Below, in pieces: positions 6,518 through 13,575 of a stretch of DNA of 32,145 bases. The stretch lies in contig DWXB01000008.1 of assembly GCA_019119415.1 (NCBI GenBank), positions 1-32,145 of the forward strand. The letters are read 5' to 3'. The notes beneath the pieces were generated by a model. The model was not told the DNA's origin. It saw only the letters and a program-made list of their open reading frames with translations, and searched no databases. A program made the translations under genes and the position numbers. Position 1 is the stretch's first letter, and every line of letters begins with the position of its first letter. Origin of the DNA: Candidatus Ligilactobacillus avistercoris. GTDB taxonomy: Bacteria > Bacillota > Bacilli > Lactobacillales > Lactobacillaceae.

Positions 6518-7657
6518 ATGAATAAACGGCAGGAGGATCAGCGGCGAATTATTTTCTGGTCCTTAGAGCTGCTGATCGTGGCGACCCTGGTATGGGTGTG
6601 CACGAAGATTAGCTTTGTTTTTCGGCCGGTCGGGACGTTCATCTCGACTTTGGCCGTGCCCCTGATTATTTCAGGCTTTTTGTTTTACTTATTAAATCCG
6701 CTGGTGAACCTCCTCATGAAGGTGCACTACAAGCGGTGGCGGCTAACCCGCACGCTGGCGGTGGCCATCGTGTTCGTGGTTTTGATCGGGTTAATTGCCT
6801 TGGGAGCATCGTACCTGTTGCCCCGGGTGATTTCGCAGGTGGAACAACTGATCGGGAAGTTGCCCCACATCATTACGACCACCCAGCACGGGATTAACGC
6901 GTTTTTGAGCAATCCGCACCACCGCGAGTGGCTTCATCACGTGGATGTCCAGCAGGTCACCAAGCACCTGGGGACCAACACCACGGCACTGGTGCGGCGC
7001 TTCATGACGTCGTTAACCAGCAGCTTCGGCTCCCTGATTAGTGCAATTACCAACATCACGGTGACAATCATCACGGTGCCGTTCATGCTGTTTTACATGT
7101 TAAAGGATGGCTATCGGCTGATGCCGGCCGTCAAGCGAATGGTTCCCAAGCGGCACGCGGACAGCGTTGAGAATTTGCTGATGCAGATGGGCCACACGAT
7201 TTCCCACTACATTCTTGGTCAGGCAATCGAGTGTACGTTTGTCGGGACCTTCTCGGCACTAGGCTACAGCCTGGTGGGCGTGCCGTATGGTCTGTTGGTC
7301 GGAATTTTTGCCGGCTTTACCAACATTATTCCGTACATTGGCCCGTACATCGGGCTGGTACCGGCACTGATTCTGGCATTAACGCATTCGTTTAAGACGG
7401 CCGTTCTGGTGATCGTGGTCTGCATCGTGGTCCAGCAGGTTGACGGGAACCTAATTTACCCGAACGTCATCGGGAAAACGCTGGCCATTCACCCGCTTAC
7501 GATTATCGTGCTGTTGCTGGTGGCTGGTAACATTGCGGGTTTGCCGGGGATGATCCTGGGAATTCCGTTTTATGCCGTGTTAAAGGTGGTCGTGCAGTAC
7601 TGCTACCACATTTACCAGCTCCGTTATGACGAGGAGAAGGGGGATGAGCACGCGTGA
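6518..7657 (+). CDS. AI-2E family membrane transporter
   Basis: The 379-residue protein has the AI-2E exporter/permease family layout (PF01594). Paired N-terminal helices at about residues 11-65 are followed by a helix near 78-98, then a hydrophilic stretch of ~75 residues. A C-terminal bundle of about four helices includes the family landmarks LMPAVKRMVP, YILGQAIECTFVGTFSALGY, PYIGPYIGLVPA and NLIYPNVIGKTLAIHPL. The name covers exporters of unrelated solutes and Na+/H+ antiporter-like proteins, so the substrate is unknown. The ATG follows GAGGAGG. Its stop overlaps the GTG of tagD by 4 nt (GTGA), implying translational coupling with CDP-glycerol synthesis, though a functional link is not otherwise shown. 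Confidence 0.85.
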   Translation: MNKRQEDQRRIIFWSLELLIVATLVWVCTKISFVFRPVGTFISTLAVPLIISGFLFYLLNPLVNLLMKVHYKRWRLTRTLAVAIVFVVLIGLIALGASYLLPRVISQVEQLIGKLPHIITTTQHGINAFLSNPHHREWLHHVDVQQVTKHLGTNTTALVRRFMTSLTSSFGSLISAITNITVTIITVPFMLFYMLKDGYRLMPAVKRMVPKRHADSVENLLMQMGHTISHYILGQAIECTFVGTFSALGYSLVGVPYGLLVGIFAGFTNIIPYIGPYIGLVPALILALTHSFKTAVLVIVVCIVVQQVDGNLIYPNVIGKTLAIHPLTIIVLLLVAGNIAGLPGMILGIPFYAVLKVVVQYCYHIYQLRYDEEKGDEHA

Positions 7658-8046
7658 AACGGGTATTAACGTACGGGACGTTTGACCTATTGCACCGCGG
7701 CCACGTCCGCCTTCTCGAGCGGGCGGCGGCCCTGGGTGATGAACTCATTGTGGGGCTTTCGACCGATGAGTTTAACCGGATCAAGGGCAAGCACGCCTAC
7801 ATGAGTTACGCCGACCGGGAATACATTCTCAAGGCAATCCGCTATGTTGACCGGGTCATTCCGGAGCAGTCGTGGGACCAAAAGGTGGCGGACGTCCAGC
7901 GTTACCACATCGACACGTTCGTGATGGGGGACGACTGGCAGGGGAAGTTTGATTTTCTCAAGGACTACTGTGAGGTTATCTACCTGCCGCGGACGCAGGA
8001 TATTTCAACGACGAAGATAAAGACGGATTTGTCGGAAAATGAGTAA
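7654..8046 (+). CDS. tagD: Glycerol-3-phosphate cytidylyltransferase
   Basis: TagD makes CDP-glycerol from CTP and sn-glycerol 3-phosphate, the activated unit for poly(glycerol phosphate) wall polymers. At 130 residues it has standard length. The nucleotidyltransferase HxGH motif is at His14-x-x-His17 in GTFDLLHRGH, and RTQDISTT starts at Arg113, matching the RTxGISTT signature with G replaced by D. The start is a GTG overlapping the end of the AI-2E gene. No glycerol phosphotransferase gene (tagB/F) is nearby, so the user of the product must be encoded elsewhere. The TagH-like ATPase 2.6 kb away is degenerate. Confidence 0.93.
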   Translation: MKRVLTYGTFDLLHRGHVRLLERAAALGDELIVGLSTDEFNRIKGKHAYMSYADREYILKAIRYVDRVIPEQSWDQKVADVQRYHIDTFVMGDDWQGKFDFLKDYCEVIYLPRTQDISTTKIKTDLSENE

Positions 8047-8049
8047 AGT

Positions 8050-8156
8050 GTGCCAAAACAGAGAAAACGGGCGTGGTGGAAGCAGCAACCCGCACGAATT
8101 GCACAGCAGCGATTCGAAGGGGTGCGAACTTCCACTTAGCCCGTTTGTTTTGGCAC
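8050..8156. repeat. Long imperfect hairpin element downstream of tagD
   Basis: GTGCCAAAACA (8050-8060) pairs with TGTTTTGGCAC (8146-8156). AACGGGC (8066-8072) pairs with GCCCGTT (8139-8145), GTGGAAG (8076-8082) with CTTCCAC (8129-8135), CGCAC (8091-8095) with GTGCG (8122-8126), and GAAT with ATTC inside. The result is a ~107-nt near-continuous foldback with no U-tract behind it, so it is not a simple terminator. Its right edge and flank (8144-8171) recur at 15623-15650, and its CCAAAACAGAGAAA (8053-8066) recurs at 8211-8224. An 80-codon frame through it is probably not a gene. Confidence 0.65.
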
Positions 8157-8221
8157 CGGATTATGAGGAAGGGAAGATTCATAGTCTAACTTTCTTGTCT
8201 TCTTTGAAAACCAAAACAGAG

Positions 8222-8246
8222 AAATCGCCGCTTGCGGCGATTTTTT
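8222..8246 (+). terminator. Rho-independent terminator of tagD
   Basis: AAATCGCCG pairs with CGGCGATTT around a CTTG loop and is followed by a run of six T. Confidence 0.85.
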
Positions 8247-8294
8247 CGTGCTATACTTATCACGATATAACTAAATGGTAATGGAGAGAGAAAA

Positions 8295-9239
8295 GTGAAA
8301 CGAACGTACTTTAGTGTTTTAGCGGCGACGTTTTTGTTTAGTTCCATGGAGATCAGTCTGAAGATCGCGGGGGCGGCGTTCAACGCCATCCAGCTCAACC
8401 TGCTGCGGTTCTTTATTGGGGGACTGGTGTTGGTCCCATTAGCATTGCACGATTTACATAAGCAACACCGGCAGCTGCATTTCAAGGATTGGGGATTATT
8501 CGCCCTCACGGGGTTTGTGTGCGTGATTGTCAGCATGACGCTCTTCCAACTAGCAGTCCAAAACGCGCCGGCGGCTACCGTGGCGGTGTTATTCAGCTGT
8601 AACCCGGTCTTTGCTCTCATCTTTGCCTTTCTTCTATTGCACGAACGGATGGGGCGGGCCAACTTTCTGGCCGTCATTGTTTCGCTTCTAGGATTATTTA
8701 TCATTGTCAACCCGTTCCGGATGCACCTCTCGGGGGGAGTCATCCTGGCCCTGCTGTCGGCGGTAACATTTGGCTTGTACTCGATTGTTTCCCGGTACGG
8801 GTCAACTAAGCGGGAACTGAGCGGGATTGTCATGACCTGCTTTACCTTCCTAGCAGGGACGGTGGAGCTCTTTATTCTGATGGTGCTGACCCACTGGGCG
8901 CCGGTTGCAACCGGGATGGCCCACGTGGCGGCACTGCACGAATTTATTCGGATGCCGCTAATTCAGGGAATTTCCTGGCACACTTTACCACTGCTGGCCT
9001 ACATCGGAATCGGGGTTACTGGCGGAGGCTTTGCACTCTACTTTCTGGCAATGGAGTGGTCGGACGTTTCGACGGCCTCACTGGTGTTCTTTATCAAACC
9101 AGCGCTGGCACCAATCCTTGCGATGATTATTTTGCACGAAGTGATTACCGGGGAAACAATTACGGGAATTGTCGTGATCCTGCTTGGTTCCTTAATTACG
9201 TTTATCGGTAACCGCAACAAGGAACGCAACCTCGGATAG
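8295..9239 (+). CDS. EamA/DMT-superfamily transporter (RhaT-like exporter)
   Basis: This 314-residue protein consists of two homologous EamA halves with about ten membrane helices in total. The family's repeated features include the first-helix [14 protein letters not shown], the fourth-helix region [31 protein letters not shown], and its second-half counterpart [31 protein letters not shown]. Drug/metabolite transporters of this type export amino acids, nucleosides or other small molecules; the substrate cannot be read from sequence. The start is GTG at 8295 after GGAGAGAG. TATACT at 8252 may be its -10, but the -35 is unclear. It stands between the tagD terminator and the mutase gene, from which no terminator separates it. 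Confidence 0.85.
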   Translation: MKRTYFSVLAATFLFSSMEISLKIAGAAFNAIQLNLLRFFIGGLVLVPLALHDLHKQHRQLHFKDWGLFALTGFVCVIVSMTLFQLAVQNAPAATVAVLFSCNPVFALIFAFLLLHERMGRANFLAVIVSLLGLFIIVNPFRMHLSGGVILALLSAVTFGLYSIVSRYGSTKRELSGIVMTCFTFLAGTVELFILMVLTHWAPVATGMAHVAALHEFIRMPLIQGISWHTLPLLAYIGIGVTGGGFALYFLAMEWSDVSTASLVFFIKPALAPILAMIILHEVITGETITGIVVILLGSLITFIGNRNKERNLG

Positions 9240-9250
9240 AGGGTGTTTGA

Positions 9251-9280
9251 TTGCTGATTGCCTGGCGCCTGCGGTATCAT
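9251..9280 (+). promoter_or_regulatory. Possible promoter of the phosphoglycerate mutase gene
   Basis: TTGCTG (9251-9256) and TATCAT (9275-9280) are separated by 18 bases and lie about 33 bases before the ATG. The -35 matches only half of the consensus. Confidence 0.35.
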
Positions 9281-9312
9281 TAAAACAGATAATTATGGAA
9301 AAGAGGAGCGTC

Positions 9313-9999
9313 ATGGTAAAGCTGGTTTTAGTGCGGCACGGGGAGAGCGTCGCCAACAAGGAGAACACGTACACGGGGTGGTCGGACGTGCCGTTGACCG
9401 CCCGGGGTGTTGCGCAGGCTAAGGCAGCGGGCCGTCTCTTACGGCAAGCAAAGTTACAGTTTAGTGCCGTGCACACCTCGGTGTTAATCCGGGCAATTAA
9501 GACGGCGAACCTCGTGTGCGAGGAATGCGACCAGCTGTGGTTGCCGCTGTATAAGACATGGCGGTTAAACGAGCGGCATTACGGGGCACTCCGGGGGTTG
9601 AATAAAGACGACACCCGCAAGATTTACGGGAAGGAGCAGGTGGCTCTCTGGCGGCGTTCCTTCTACGAGGTTCCGCCGAAACTGAACGCCCCTGACACCG
9701 ATGACCGGCGGTACCAGCGTTATCCCCGGTCGATTCTTCCCCTGGCAGAAAGCCTGGAAATGGCGACGCAGCGGCTGCTTCCATACTGGGACGATATGAT
9801 TGCGCCCCGGCTTTTGCGGGGTGAGAATCAGCTAGTGGTGGCCCACGGTAGTTCGTTGCGGGCACTGTTAAAACACATTGAGCACATCAGCGATACCGGA
9901 ATCGATGGCGTGGAAGTGTACAACGGCGAACCAATCGTGTACACCCTTGACCAGCGCCTTGAAGTGGTGGATAAGCGGATTTTAAAAACGAATCAGTAA
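9313..9999 (+). CDS. gpmA: 2,3-bisphosphoglycerate-dependent phosphoglycerate mutase
   Basis: GpmA interconverts 3- and 2-phosphoglycerate in glycolysis. The 228-residue protein has the phosphohistidine motif VRHGES with His9, the [12 protein letters not shown] substrate loop, the [13 protein letters not shown] motif (~85-97), RRSFYEVPP, and the second catalytic His178 in [12 protein letters not shown]. The last motif usually reads AHGNSLRAL, so the Asn is replaced by Ser here, a conservative change. I place the start at 9313 because AAGAGGAG precedes it and homologues begin with a short stretch before LVLVRHG. An upstream in-frame ATG at 9295 lacks such support. Lactobacilli often carry several paralogues, so this may not be the main glycolytic copy. 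Confidence 0.9.
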   Translation: MVKLVLVRHGESVANKENTYTGWSDVPLTARGVAQAKAAGRLLRQAKLQFSAVHTSVLIRAIKTANLVCEECDQLWLPLYKTWRLNERHYGALRGLNKDDTRKIYGKEQVALWRRSFYEVPPKLNAPDTDDRRYQRYPRSILPLAESLEMATQRLLPYWDDMIAPRLLRGENQLVVAHGSSLRALLKHIEHISDTGIDGVEVYNGEPIVYTLDQRLEVVDKRILKTNQ

Positions 10000-10010
10000 G
10001 CGAAACGCAA

Positions 10011-10043
10011 AAACAACCGTAGTGAGAATCACCACGGTTGTTT
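10011..10043. terminator. Bidirectional terminator between gpmA and the GtrA-like gene
   Basis: AAACAACCGT and ACGGTTGTTT pair over 10 bp. After one mismatch GTGA/TCAC continues around a GAA loop. T-runs lie on both sides in the respective reading directions, as expected for convergent genes. Confidence 0.85.
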
Positions 10044-10048
10044 TACTG

Positions 10049-10501
10049 TTAGCGATGCAACAAGCGGTGGTACCGCTGTTCCCGCGTAATCTTTTCTGTT
10101 GTCTCGAAGATGAACCACTTACTAAAGAAGTAGTTAACGATTCCCACGCAGACCTGATCGAGGATCTTCACGAAGTCCTTTTGCCCGTGGAAGAACTGAA
10201 TTCCCACAATCATAAAGAGGCTATCGAGAAGAAACGACATGGTTCGCACCCCGCAAAACGAGGTGAACTCGTGGAACGTGTGCTCCCACGGGCGAAACGC
10301 CGAGTGGAAGACAAACAGCTTATTCGTCATAAACGTAAAGAGCATGGCCACAATGTACGCGCAGATGTTTGCTACCAGGTAGAGGTGGAGGCCCATCACC
10401 TTCACCAACTGGTGGAAAACCACGACGTTAATCGCACTGGCGAGAAAGCCATAGAACGTGTATGAGAAAAAGTCGGAGTGTTTGTGAATAAATTGCTTCA
10501 T
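10049..10501 (-). CDS. GtrA-like small membrane protein
   Basis: This 150-residue protein has four predicted membrane helices (about 12-32, 38-60, 80-100, 113-130), the layout of the GtrA family (PF04138). Typical landmarks are the N-terminal FFSYTFYGFLASAINVVVF, the second-helix VANICAYIVAMLFTFMTNKLFVFHS, and the final FFSKWFIFE. Family members are thought to help move lipid-linked sugars across the membrane or assist glycosylation of wall polymers. No glycosyltransferase partner lies next to it, so the role here is open. The ATG at 10501 has only a weak GGTG site upstream. It is convergent with gpmA and divergent from the TagH-like gene. Confidence 0.83.
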   Translation of the reverse strand: MKQFIHKHSDFFSYTFYGFLASAINVVVFHQLVKVMGLHLYLVANICAYIVAMLFTFMTNKLFVFHSAFRPWEHTFHEFTSFCGVRTMSFLLDSLFMIVGIQFFHGQKDFVKILDQVCVGIVNYFFSKWFIFETTEKITREQRYHRLLHR

Positions 10502-10555
10502 ATTAGTTTCACCATACTTTACTTACACGCAACTCACACAATCATATCATAATCG

Positions 10556-10580
10556 CCCGGGTTTCCGAAGAGAATCCGGG
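10556..10580. repeat. Short inverted repeat between divergent genes
   Basis: CCCGGGTT and AATCCGGG pair as an 8-bp stem with one G-T wobble around a 9-base loop. It lies between the divergent GtrA-like and TagH-like genes and has no U-tract. It could be an operator, but I have no match to a known regulator. Confidence 0.35.
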
Positions 10581-10610
10581 GAACGTTGGAGTAATTTAAT
10601 TTTTCAGGAA

Positions 10611-10639
10611 TTGACGCGTTTCGCCCGAACCGGTACTAT
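10611..10639 (+). promoter_or_regulatory. Promoter of the TagH-like gene
   Basis: TTGACG (10611-10616) and TACTAT (10634-10639) are separated by 17 bases and end 25 bases before the ATG at 10665. Confidence 0.65.
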
Positions 10640-10664
10640 CGTAGTAGAAAGATAGGTGGCGGAA

Positions 10665-11729
10665 ATGAGTAAGCTCGCAGTTAAATACATTACAAAACGG
10701 CAGGCCATGCCCGCCTCGACAGAAGGGGACCACGAAGAGCACCCGGTTTTCTGGGAGCTGTGCGGCATTGACCTGCACGTCAATGCCGGCGAAGCCCTTG
10801 GCCTGGTGGGCGATAACGGCGCGGGAAAGTCGACGCTCATGCAGATTATGAGTGGTCGAATTACCCAGACGACGGGGTTTGTCAACGGGGCGACCCGGGT
10901 GAACCTCGCATCATTGACGACGATTGCGCCCAACGTGCGGCGCCTGCCGGTCGGTAAGTGGATTGAGCGGCGGATGGATGCGGCCGAGGTGGATGAACTG
11001 CAACGGCCGCACATTAAGCAGGCCATCCTCAACTTCGCGGAATTGGGGCAGTGGCAGTATTGCCCGGTGGGGCGTCTGGAAACAGGGCTGCTTGCTCGCG
11101 TTGCTTTAGGACTGGCGTTGTTTATTACCCCCGACGTTGTTTTAATTGACGAACTCCTGACGCTGTTAGACGCAAACTTCTACGCCAAGACCAGCGTCCA
11201 GATTAACAAGCTCAAAAAGCAGGGAGTGGCGTTTGTCATCGCCGACCCGCAGGACCGCGTAATCGAAAGTTTCTGCGAGCGAACCGTGTGGCTGGACTTT
11301 GGCCGGATCCGGGAAGCCGGCGCTACCCCGGAAGTGATTACCAAGTATGAGTTTAACCGCAACTGGTACCGGGCGTTATCATGGCCGGAACAGTTAGCAT
11401 ACATTAAGAAAAAGCAGCAGGAGCAGTTGGACTTTGACGTTGATACCGAGTACACCCGGTTTAAAAACGAGCAGTTTGATAAGGGCTACAGCATCAAGGA
11501 TAAGGCACGGCTGCGGAAACGATTCTTCGTGGAACACGGGGAGGATCCACTGGCTACTCCGGCTGAAACGCAGGCCGCCCAGCAAAAGCCCAAGAAAAAG
11601 AAGAAGCACCACTGGGGACGGTGGTTGCTGTGCTTGTGCGTGATTGGCGTACTTGGCTGCGGGGCGTACTGGCTGAGCACGCACGGGGGCATTTCCCCGC
11701 TGGTCTGGTTAATGCACCATTTCCGTTAG
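10665..11729 (+). CDS. Degenerate TagH-like ABC ATPase with C-terminal membrane helix
   Basis: The first ~240 residues follow the pattern of TagH, the ATPase of teichoic acid exporters. Walker A is GDNGAGKST (~50) and Walker B is VVLIDE (~165). The TagH-like tail around FCERTVWLDFGRIREAG and VITKYE is present, then a linker rich in Lys/Gln and a poly-Lys stretch (~310). A single hydrophobic helix (~320-340) ends near the C terminus. Several catalytic parts are missing: the LSGGQ/YSSGM signature reads LETGL, the switch-loop His region (normally VSHS) reads IADP, and no Q-loop Gln is evident. The start ATG follows AGGTGG by 5 bases; a GTG 9 bases upstream is less likely. No TagG permease gene adjoins it. 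It may be a regulatory or scaffold paralogue rather than a working pump motor. Confidence 0.75.
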   Translation: MSKLAVKYITKRQAMPASTEGDHEEHPVFWELCGIDLHVNAGEALGLVGDNGAGKSTLMQIMSGRITQTTGFVNGATRVNLASLTTIAPNVRRLPVGKWIERRMDAAEVDELQRPHIKQAILNFAELGQWQYCPVGRLETGLLARVALGLALFITPDVVLIDELLTLLDANFYAKTSVQINKLKKQGVAFVIADPQDRVIESFCERTVWLDFGRIREAGATPEVITKYEFNRNWYRALSWPEQLAYIKKKQQEQLDFDVDTEYTRFKNEQFDKGYSIKDKARLRKRFFVEHGEDPLATPAETQAAQQKPKKKKKHHWGRWLLCLCVIGVLGCGAYWLSTHGGISPLVWLMHHFR

Positions 11730-11753
11730 GCACCGAGAATTAAAGGAGGAAGA

Positions 11754-11798
11754 GTGCCGTCACTGGCAGAATTAGAAGTATGGATAAGCAAGAATTAA
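11754..11798 (+). CDS. Possible 14-codon leader ORF overlapping the prfC start
   Basis: AAAGGAGG, the strongest ribosome site in the area, sits 4 bases before GTG at 11754. That GTG opens a frame reading [14 protein letters not shown] followed by TAA at 11796-11798. The TAA lies 14 bases inside prfC in another frame. The prfC ATG itself has almost no ribosome site. This fits termination-reinitiation coupling, but conservation cannot be judged from one sequence. Confidence 0.35.
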   Translation: MPSLAELEVWISKN

Positions 11799-13354
11799 CG
11801 ACAGCGATTGATAAGCGGCGGACGTTTGCGATTATTTCCCACCCGGACGCCGGAAAAACGACGATTACCGAACAGCTCCTGTTATTTGGGGGCGTTGTCC
11901 GGAAAGCGGGAACGGTCAAGGCCCGGAAGTCGGGGGCGTTTGCTAAGTCGGACTGGATGGAAATCGAAAAGAAGCGGGGAATCTCGGTTACGAGTTCGGT
12001 TTTGCAGTTTGACTATGGTGGGAAGCGGATTAACATCCTTGATACCCCCGGACACGAGGATTTCTCCGAAGACACGTACCGGACGTTGATGGCGGTGGAT
12101 TCCGCCGTCATGGTAATTGATTCGGCTAAGGGGATTGAGCCCCAGACCAAAAAGCTCTTCCAGGTCTGCAAGATGCGGGGAATCCCGATTTTTACCTTTA
12201 TGAACAAGCTGGACCGCGATGGGCGGCCACCGCTGGATCTGATTGCTGAACTAGAGGATGTTCTGGGGATTGAGGCGTACCCGATGAACTGGCCAATTGG
12301 CATGGGAAAGGGCTTAGCCGGGTTGTATGACATCTATAACCACCGGATTGAGCTGTACCGGCCGGAAGACGAGAATAATCCGTACCTGCCGCTTGATGAG
12401 GACGGTCGGATTGCGGGCGACCATCCGCTTAAGGAGGATTCAACCTACCGGCAGGTCCTTGACGAGGTGGACCTGCTGCGGGAAGCCGGAAACGAGTTTG
12501 ACGAGGATAAGATTGCCCGCGGGGAGTTGACGCCGGTCTTCTTTGGGTCGGCCCTAACGAACTTCGGGGTAAAGACGTTCCTGGATGCTTACCTGAAGTA
12601 CGCTCCGGCGCCGACCCCGCACAAGCAGGTTGACGGGGAGCCGGTGCCCGTCACGGACCCGTTCTCAGGCTTTATCTTTAAGATTCAGGCCAACATGAAC
12701 CCGCATCATCGTGACCGGATTGCCTTTGTTCGGATTTGTTCCGGTGAGTTTGACCGTGGGATGGACGTCACCCTCCAGCGGACGGGCAAGCAGATTCGGC
12801 TGTCAAACTCGACCCAGTTTATGGCGGACAGCCGCGAGACGGTGGAGAATGCGGTGGCCGGTGACATTATCGGGCTGTACGATACCGGTAACTTCCAGAT
12901 TGGGGATACGGTTTATACGGGCAAGCAGCCCCGCCAGTTTGAAAAGTTGCCGCAGTTTACCCCGGAACTCTTCGTTCAGGTCAGCGCTAAGAACGTGATG
13001 AAGCAAAAGTCGTTCCACAAGGGGATTGAACAACTTGTCCAGGAAGGGGCCGTGCAGCTGTACCGCAGCTATAATACGGGGGATTACATCCTCGGGGCAG
13101 TCGGTCAGCTGCAGTTTGAGGTTTTCCAGTTCCGGATGCAGAACGAATATAATTCAGAAGTTGTCATGAAACCGCTAGGGCGGAAGATTGCTCGGTGGAT
13201 TGACCCAGACCAACTGGATGAAAAGATGGCCAGTTCGCGGAACCTGCTGGTGAAGGACCGGCAGGGGGCACCGCTCTTCCTCTTTGAGAACGAGTTTGCG
13301 GAGCGGTGGTTCGCGGATAAGTATCCGGACGTTAAGCTAACGGCAAAATTGTAA
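11780..13354 (+). CDS. prfC: Peptide chain release factor 3
   Basis: RF3 is a translational GTPase that removes RF1/RF2 from the ribosome after peptide release. The 524-residue protein has GTPase motifs G1 HPDAGKTT (~21), G2 region RGISVTSS, G3 DTPGHEDF (~83), G4 NKLD and G5 GSAL. These are followed by the RF3-type domains II and III with [18 protein letters not shown] and [22 protein letters not shown] and [12 protein letters not shown] are diagnostic of RF3 against EF-G. The ATG at 11780 fits homologues (MDKQEL-like start before [17 protein letters not shown]), and the frame is closed by TAA at 11741-11743 without another normal start. Only AGAAG precedes it, while a strong AAAGGAGG lies 30 bases upstream and serves a short leader frame. 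Confidence 0.95.
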   Translation: MDKQELTTAIDKRRTFAIISHPDAGKTTITEQLLLFGGVVRKAGTVKARKSGAFAKSDWMEIEKKRGISVTSSVLQFDYGGKRINILDTPGHEDFSEDTYRTLMAVDSAVMVIDSAKGIEPQTKKLFQVCKMRGIPIFTFMNKLDRDGRPPLDLIAELEDVLGIEAYPMNWPIGMGKGLAGLYDIYNHRIELYRPEDENNPYLPLDEDGRIAGDHPLKEDSTYRQVLDEVDLLREAGNEFDEDKIARGELTPVFFGSALTNFGVKTFLDAYLKYAPAPTPHKQVDGEPVPVTDPFSGFIFKIQANMNPHHRDRIAFVRICSGEFDRGMDVTLQRTGKQIRLSNSTQFMADSRETVENAVAGDIIGLYDTGNFQIGDTVYTGKQPRQFEKLPQFTPELFVQVSAKNVMKQKSFHKGIEQLVQEGAVQLYRSYNTGDYILGAVGQLQFEVFQFRMQNEYNSEVVMKPLGRKIARWIDPDQLDEKMASSRNLLVKDRQGAPLFLFENEFAERWFADKYPDVKLTAKL

Positions 13355-13373
13355 TGGACTTACTAAAGAGAAG

Positions 13374-13408
13374 ATAAGCATGGTGGAACCACATCATGCT
13401 TATTTTTT
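13374..13408 (+). terminator. Terminator of prfC
   Basis: ATAAGCATG pairs with CATGCTTAT, with GTGG/CCAC continuing inside, followed by a T-run. Confidence 0.85.
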
Positions 13409-13469
13409 GACGCACATTAAGTGTAAAATGGCCACTAATCCGATCGTTTTGGTTAAACGGAAACGTCTG

Positions 13470-13510
13470 TTTACTAAAAGCCACAAAATTTACTAATTAT
13501 TTTACTAAAA
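13470..13510 (+). promoter_or_regulatory. Three TTTACTAA repeats upstream of lacS
   Basis: TTTACTAAAA occurs at 13470-13479 and again at 13501-13510, with TTTACTAAT at 13489-13497. The inverse TTTAGTAAAA occurs in the galK promoter (16869-16878). Sharing between the two galactose promoters suggests a common regulator, with GalR the natural candidate. Confidence 0.45.
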
Positions 13511-13519
13511 GCGCTTGCA
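13506..13519 (+). promoter_or_regulatory. CRE-like site 1 of lacS (CcpA)
   Basis: TAAAAGCGCTTGCA matches the catabolite-response consensus TGNAANCGNTNNCA except at position 2. It overlaps the -35 box. Confidence 0.55.
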
Positions 13520-13542
13520 AACCATCCGGAAACGGTTACAAT
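13515..13542 (+). promoter_or_regulatory. Promoter of lacS
   Basis: TTGCAA (13515-13520) and TACAAT (13537-13542) are separated by 16 bases, 33 bases before the ATG. Confidence 0.7.
13527..13540 (+). promoter_or_regulatory. CRE-like site 2 of lacS
   Basis: CGGAAACGGTTACA matches the CRE consensus at all fixed positions but the first, and covers the -10 box. The stretch AAACGGTTACAATA is identical in the galK promoter. Confidence 0.5.
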
Positions 13543-13575
13543 AAGAGTGTAGTCGAAATGAAGGGAGCTTTTGCT

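Noticed and set aside
8039-8281. 80-codon open frame downstream of tagD
   Set aside because: It overlaps the tagD end, runs through the long foldback element and the tagD terminator, and lacks a ribosome site; the frame is best explained by the structured repeat.
10022-10465. 147-codon frame opposite the GtrA-like gene
   Set aside because: Very charged shadow frame starting within the terminator hairpin; the minus-strand frame has the family pattern and membrane helices.
13470-13510. TTTACTAA repeats as a CRISPR or iteron array
   Set aside because: Only three short, unevenly spaced copies, located in a promoter region; operator-type sites are the simpler reading.
13558-13575. Six-residue N-terminal extension of LacS
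   Set aside because: The upstream ATG overlaps the GAAGGGAG ribosome site that serves the ATG at 13576.
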